A stretch of DNA of 64,000 nt, taken from NCBI GenBank assembly GCA_036964625.1, contig JBALTG010000005.1, positions 7,998-71,997 on the forward strand. Direction: 5' to 3'. The notes under the pieces were generated by a model. That model was not told the DNA's origin and did not search any database. It worked only from the letters and a program-made list of their open reading frames with translations. Made by a program: the position numbers and the translations under genes. This document shows positions 62,761 through 64,000 of this stretch, piece by piece (position 1 is the first letter of the stretch; the number at the start of each line of letters is the position of its first letter). Source of the DNA: Motiliproteus sp036964625. Its GTDB lineage: Bacteria > Pseudomonadota > Gammaproteobacteria > Pseudomonadales > Balneatricaceae.

Positions 62761-63726
62761 ATGGAACACCAGCTCAGCTTTGCCGACATTGAATACCAGA
62801 ACAAGCGTCGCCAGACCCGCAAAGAAAAGTTTCTCGGTCGGATGGAAAAGCTTGTTCCCTGGACTCGGATTGAACCTGTCATTGAACCGCACTATCCCAA
62901 ACCAGGTAATGGTCGGCGTCCCTACCCGCTGATAACGATGTTACGCATTCATTGTCTCCAGCAGTGGTACAGCCTGAGTGACCCTGCGATGGAAGACGCT
63001 CTTTATGAAATCGCATCGATGCGTTTATTTACGGGCCTCTCGTTCGATAAGCCGATCCCTGATCACACCACGATTATGAACTTCAGGCACCTACTGGAAC
63101 GTCATGGACTGGGTCGGCGGATCTTCGAGGAAGTGAACAACTGGCTGACCGACGCGGGTGTCCTGTTAAAAGAAGGCACGTTGATGGACGCCACCATTAT
63201 TGAGGCTCCCAGTTCAACCAAGAATAAAGCCGGTGAGCGCGATCCCGAGATGCACCAGACCAAGAAAGGCAACATGTGGCATTTCGGTATGAAAGCTCAT
63301 ATTGGCGTCGGTGCCAGAACAGGGCTAACGCACAGCCTTGAAACCACTGCGGCCAACGAACATGACTTGAACCCCGCAGGCCGATTACTCCACGGCGACG
63401 AGCAGTTCGTTTTTGCTGATGCGGGTTACCGGGGCATCGATAAGCGGGATGATCTCAAAGACAAAGCCGTTGTCTGGCATATTGCGGAGCGGCCAGGGAT
63501 CGTCAGGGTGCTTAAGAAACACCCACGGATCAACAAGGTTTTAATCAATATCGAATACATGAAAGCCAGTATTCGAGCTAAGGTTGAGCACCCATTCCGA
63601 ATCATCAAGTGTCAGTTCGGATTTACCAAAGCGCGTTATCGCGGCTTGATGAAAAACGACAACAAGTTGGCGACGCTTTTTGCTCTGGCAAATATCGTCA
63701 GAGTGGGTCAAGTTGTGCGTACGTAG
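62761..63726 (+). CDS. IS5-family transposase
   Basis: A 321-residue DDE transposase. N-terminal features include FADIEYQNKRRQTRKEKFL and PWTRIEPVIEPHYPKPGNGRRPYPL; the DDE core includes the first Asp in LMDATIIEAP, the second in FADAGYRGIDKR and the Glu in the YMKASIRAKVEHPFRIIK segment. Length and motifs are those of intact IS5-group enzymes. It catalyses cut or copy of the flanking element. It appears complete and may be active. Confidence 0.95.
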   Translation: MEHQLSFADIEYQNKRRQTRKEKFLGRMEKLVPWTRIEPVIEPHYPKPGNGRRPYPLITMLRIHCLQQWYSLSDPAMEDALYEIASMRLFTGLSFDKPIPDHTTIMNFRHLLERHGLGRRIFEEVNNWLTDAGVLLKEGTLMDATIIEAPSSTKNKAGERDPEMHQTKKGNMWHFGMKAHIGVGARTGLTHSLETTAANEHDLNPAGRLLHGDEQFVFADAGYRGIDKRDDLKDKAVVWHIAERPGIVRVLKKHPRINKVLINIEYMKASIRAKVEHPFRIIKCQFGFTKARYRGLMKNDNKLATLFALANIVRVGQVVRT

Positions 63727-63730
63727 GAGT

Positions 63731-63770
63731 AGTCCGCCTGAATATCCTGAAATGGGTATTCAGGCGGACT
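63731..63770. other. Stem-loop behind the transposase gene
   Basis: A perfect 14-bp stem (AGTCCGCCTGAATA at 63731-63744, TATTCAGGCGGACT at 63757-63770) with a 12-base loop begins 4 bp after the transposase stop. There is no T-tract. It may limit read-through between the element and its host site. Confidence 0.75.
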
Positions 63771-63932
63771 AAATGGTTATGAATCACGGTTTTTCGGGCT
63801 GATATGGCCGGAACCGGCGGACTAACCGAAAAGAAGCGACTTGATCGCACCTTCCCTAGTAGAAATTACGTATGGAATGTTGGCCGCCAAGAACTTCATG
63901 AAAATGCTGCATGATCTGGAGCAGTGGTAGAG

Positions 63933-64000
63933 TCAGTAACGGGTAACGATGACCGCTAAGTAGATGAAGCTGCCGATAGCGGAAGTCGCCACAATGTCCG
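63933..64000 (-). CDS. Possible C-terminal end of a membrane protein, cut by window edge
   Basis: On the minus strand the last 21 codons before a TGA at 63933-63935 read DIVATSAIGSFIYLAVIVTRY, a hydrophobic segment with a basic end typical of a membrane protein C-terminus. Only 68 bp are visible, so it is tentative. Confidence 0.3.
   Translation of the reverse strand, partial: DIVATSAIGSFIYLAVIVTRY

Larger units (their letters stand above)
62694..63855. mobile_element. IS5-family insertion sequence, complete
   Basis: The 1162-bp element has 18-bp terminal inverted repeats, left GGAACATGCGATCAAGTC (62694-62711) and right GACTTGATCGCACCTTCC (63838-63855). They match at 16 of 18 positions, with CA in the left end where the right has GG. 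CTAG borders both ends (62690-62693 and 63856-63859) as a 4-bp target duplication, which is usual for this group. One intact transposase gene is inside. Confidence 0.93.

Overview
The window looks like part of the chromosome of an aerobic, probably marine gammaproteobacterium that lives on lipids, hydrocarbons or steroid-like compounds. The lineage is inferred from gene content only: many acyl-CoA enzymes, a phasin, wax ester synthase/DGAT-like proteins, OmpW, short-chain dehydrogenases (SDRs) and large LuxR/MalT-type and AraC regulators. There are no rRNA or tRNA genes and no CRISPR array.

Layout. 0-2.7 kb: end of an acyl-CoA ligase gene, then a divergent TetR regulator/crotonase pair whose shared promoter carries two matching palindromic operators. 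3-5.9 kb: two SDRs around an OmpW-type outer-membrane channel, closed by a strong terminator. 6.1-13.3 kb: a three-subunit biotin-dependent carboxylase (pyruvate-carboxylase-type carboxyltransferase, stand-alone biotin carrier, biotin carboxylase), then acetoacetyl-CoA synthetase and an acetyl-CoA acetyltransferase-type thiolase. Read as a pathway this is secondary alcohol -> methyl ketone -> acetoacetate-type acid -> CoA ester -> acetyl-CoA, i.e. a candidate biotin-dependent ketone (acetone) carboxylation route. A 899-residue ATP-dependent LuxR regulator follows (14-16.7 kb). The same hairpin motif occurs at 5.94 and 16.88 kb, on either side of this block, and the three carboxylase genes look AT-richer than their surroundings.

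17-22.6 kb: an exported/membrane cluster of unknown function (DUF1254, DUF3604, parvulin-like PPIase, HupE/UreJ). 22.6-29.1 kb: a decaying segment with an AraC relic, an IS91-type transposase relic, and frameshifted solute-binding protein, DUF1329, acyl-CoA dehydrogenase and GlxA-type regulator genes, alongside one intact AraC regulator; a paralogous AraC gene adjoins it. 30.4-37.4 kb: an acyl-CoA synthetase, an orphan chemoreceptor tail, then a beta-oxidation operon that resembles the peroxisomal branched-chain system (MFE-2-like SDR, SCP-x-like thiolase, two MaoC hot-dog proteins, acyl-CoA dehydrogenase). 37.7-46.2 kb: a storage-lipid neighbourhood with TetR, phasin, two WS/DGAT-like proteins, three alpha/beta hydrolases and a nitroreductase. 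The first WS/DGAT and the hydrolase at 41.7 kb lack their catalytic residues, while the next pair keeps them; the intact WS/DGAT also carries a histone-like Lys/Ala/Pro tail.

46.3-50 kb: a metallo-beta-lactamase-fold hydrolase, an AMACR-like class III CoA-transferase and a hot-dog thioesterase, with a MITE-like inverted repeat between the last two. 50.2-62.6 kb: an arylsulfatase, a tightly overlapped MoxR/DUF58/DUF4381/VWA/VWA-TPR/BatD/octaheme-cytochrome-TPR operon, and a convergent PafA-like alkaline phosphatase. 62.7-63.9 kb: a complete IS5-family insertion flanked by CTAG.
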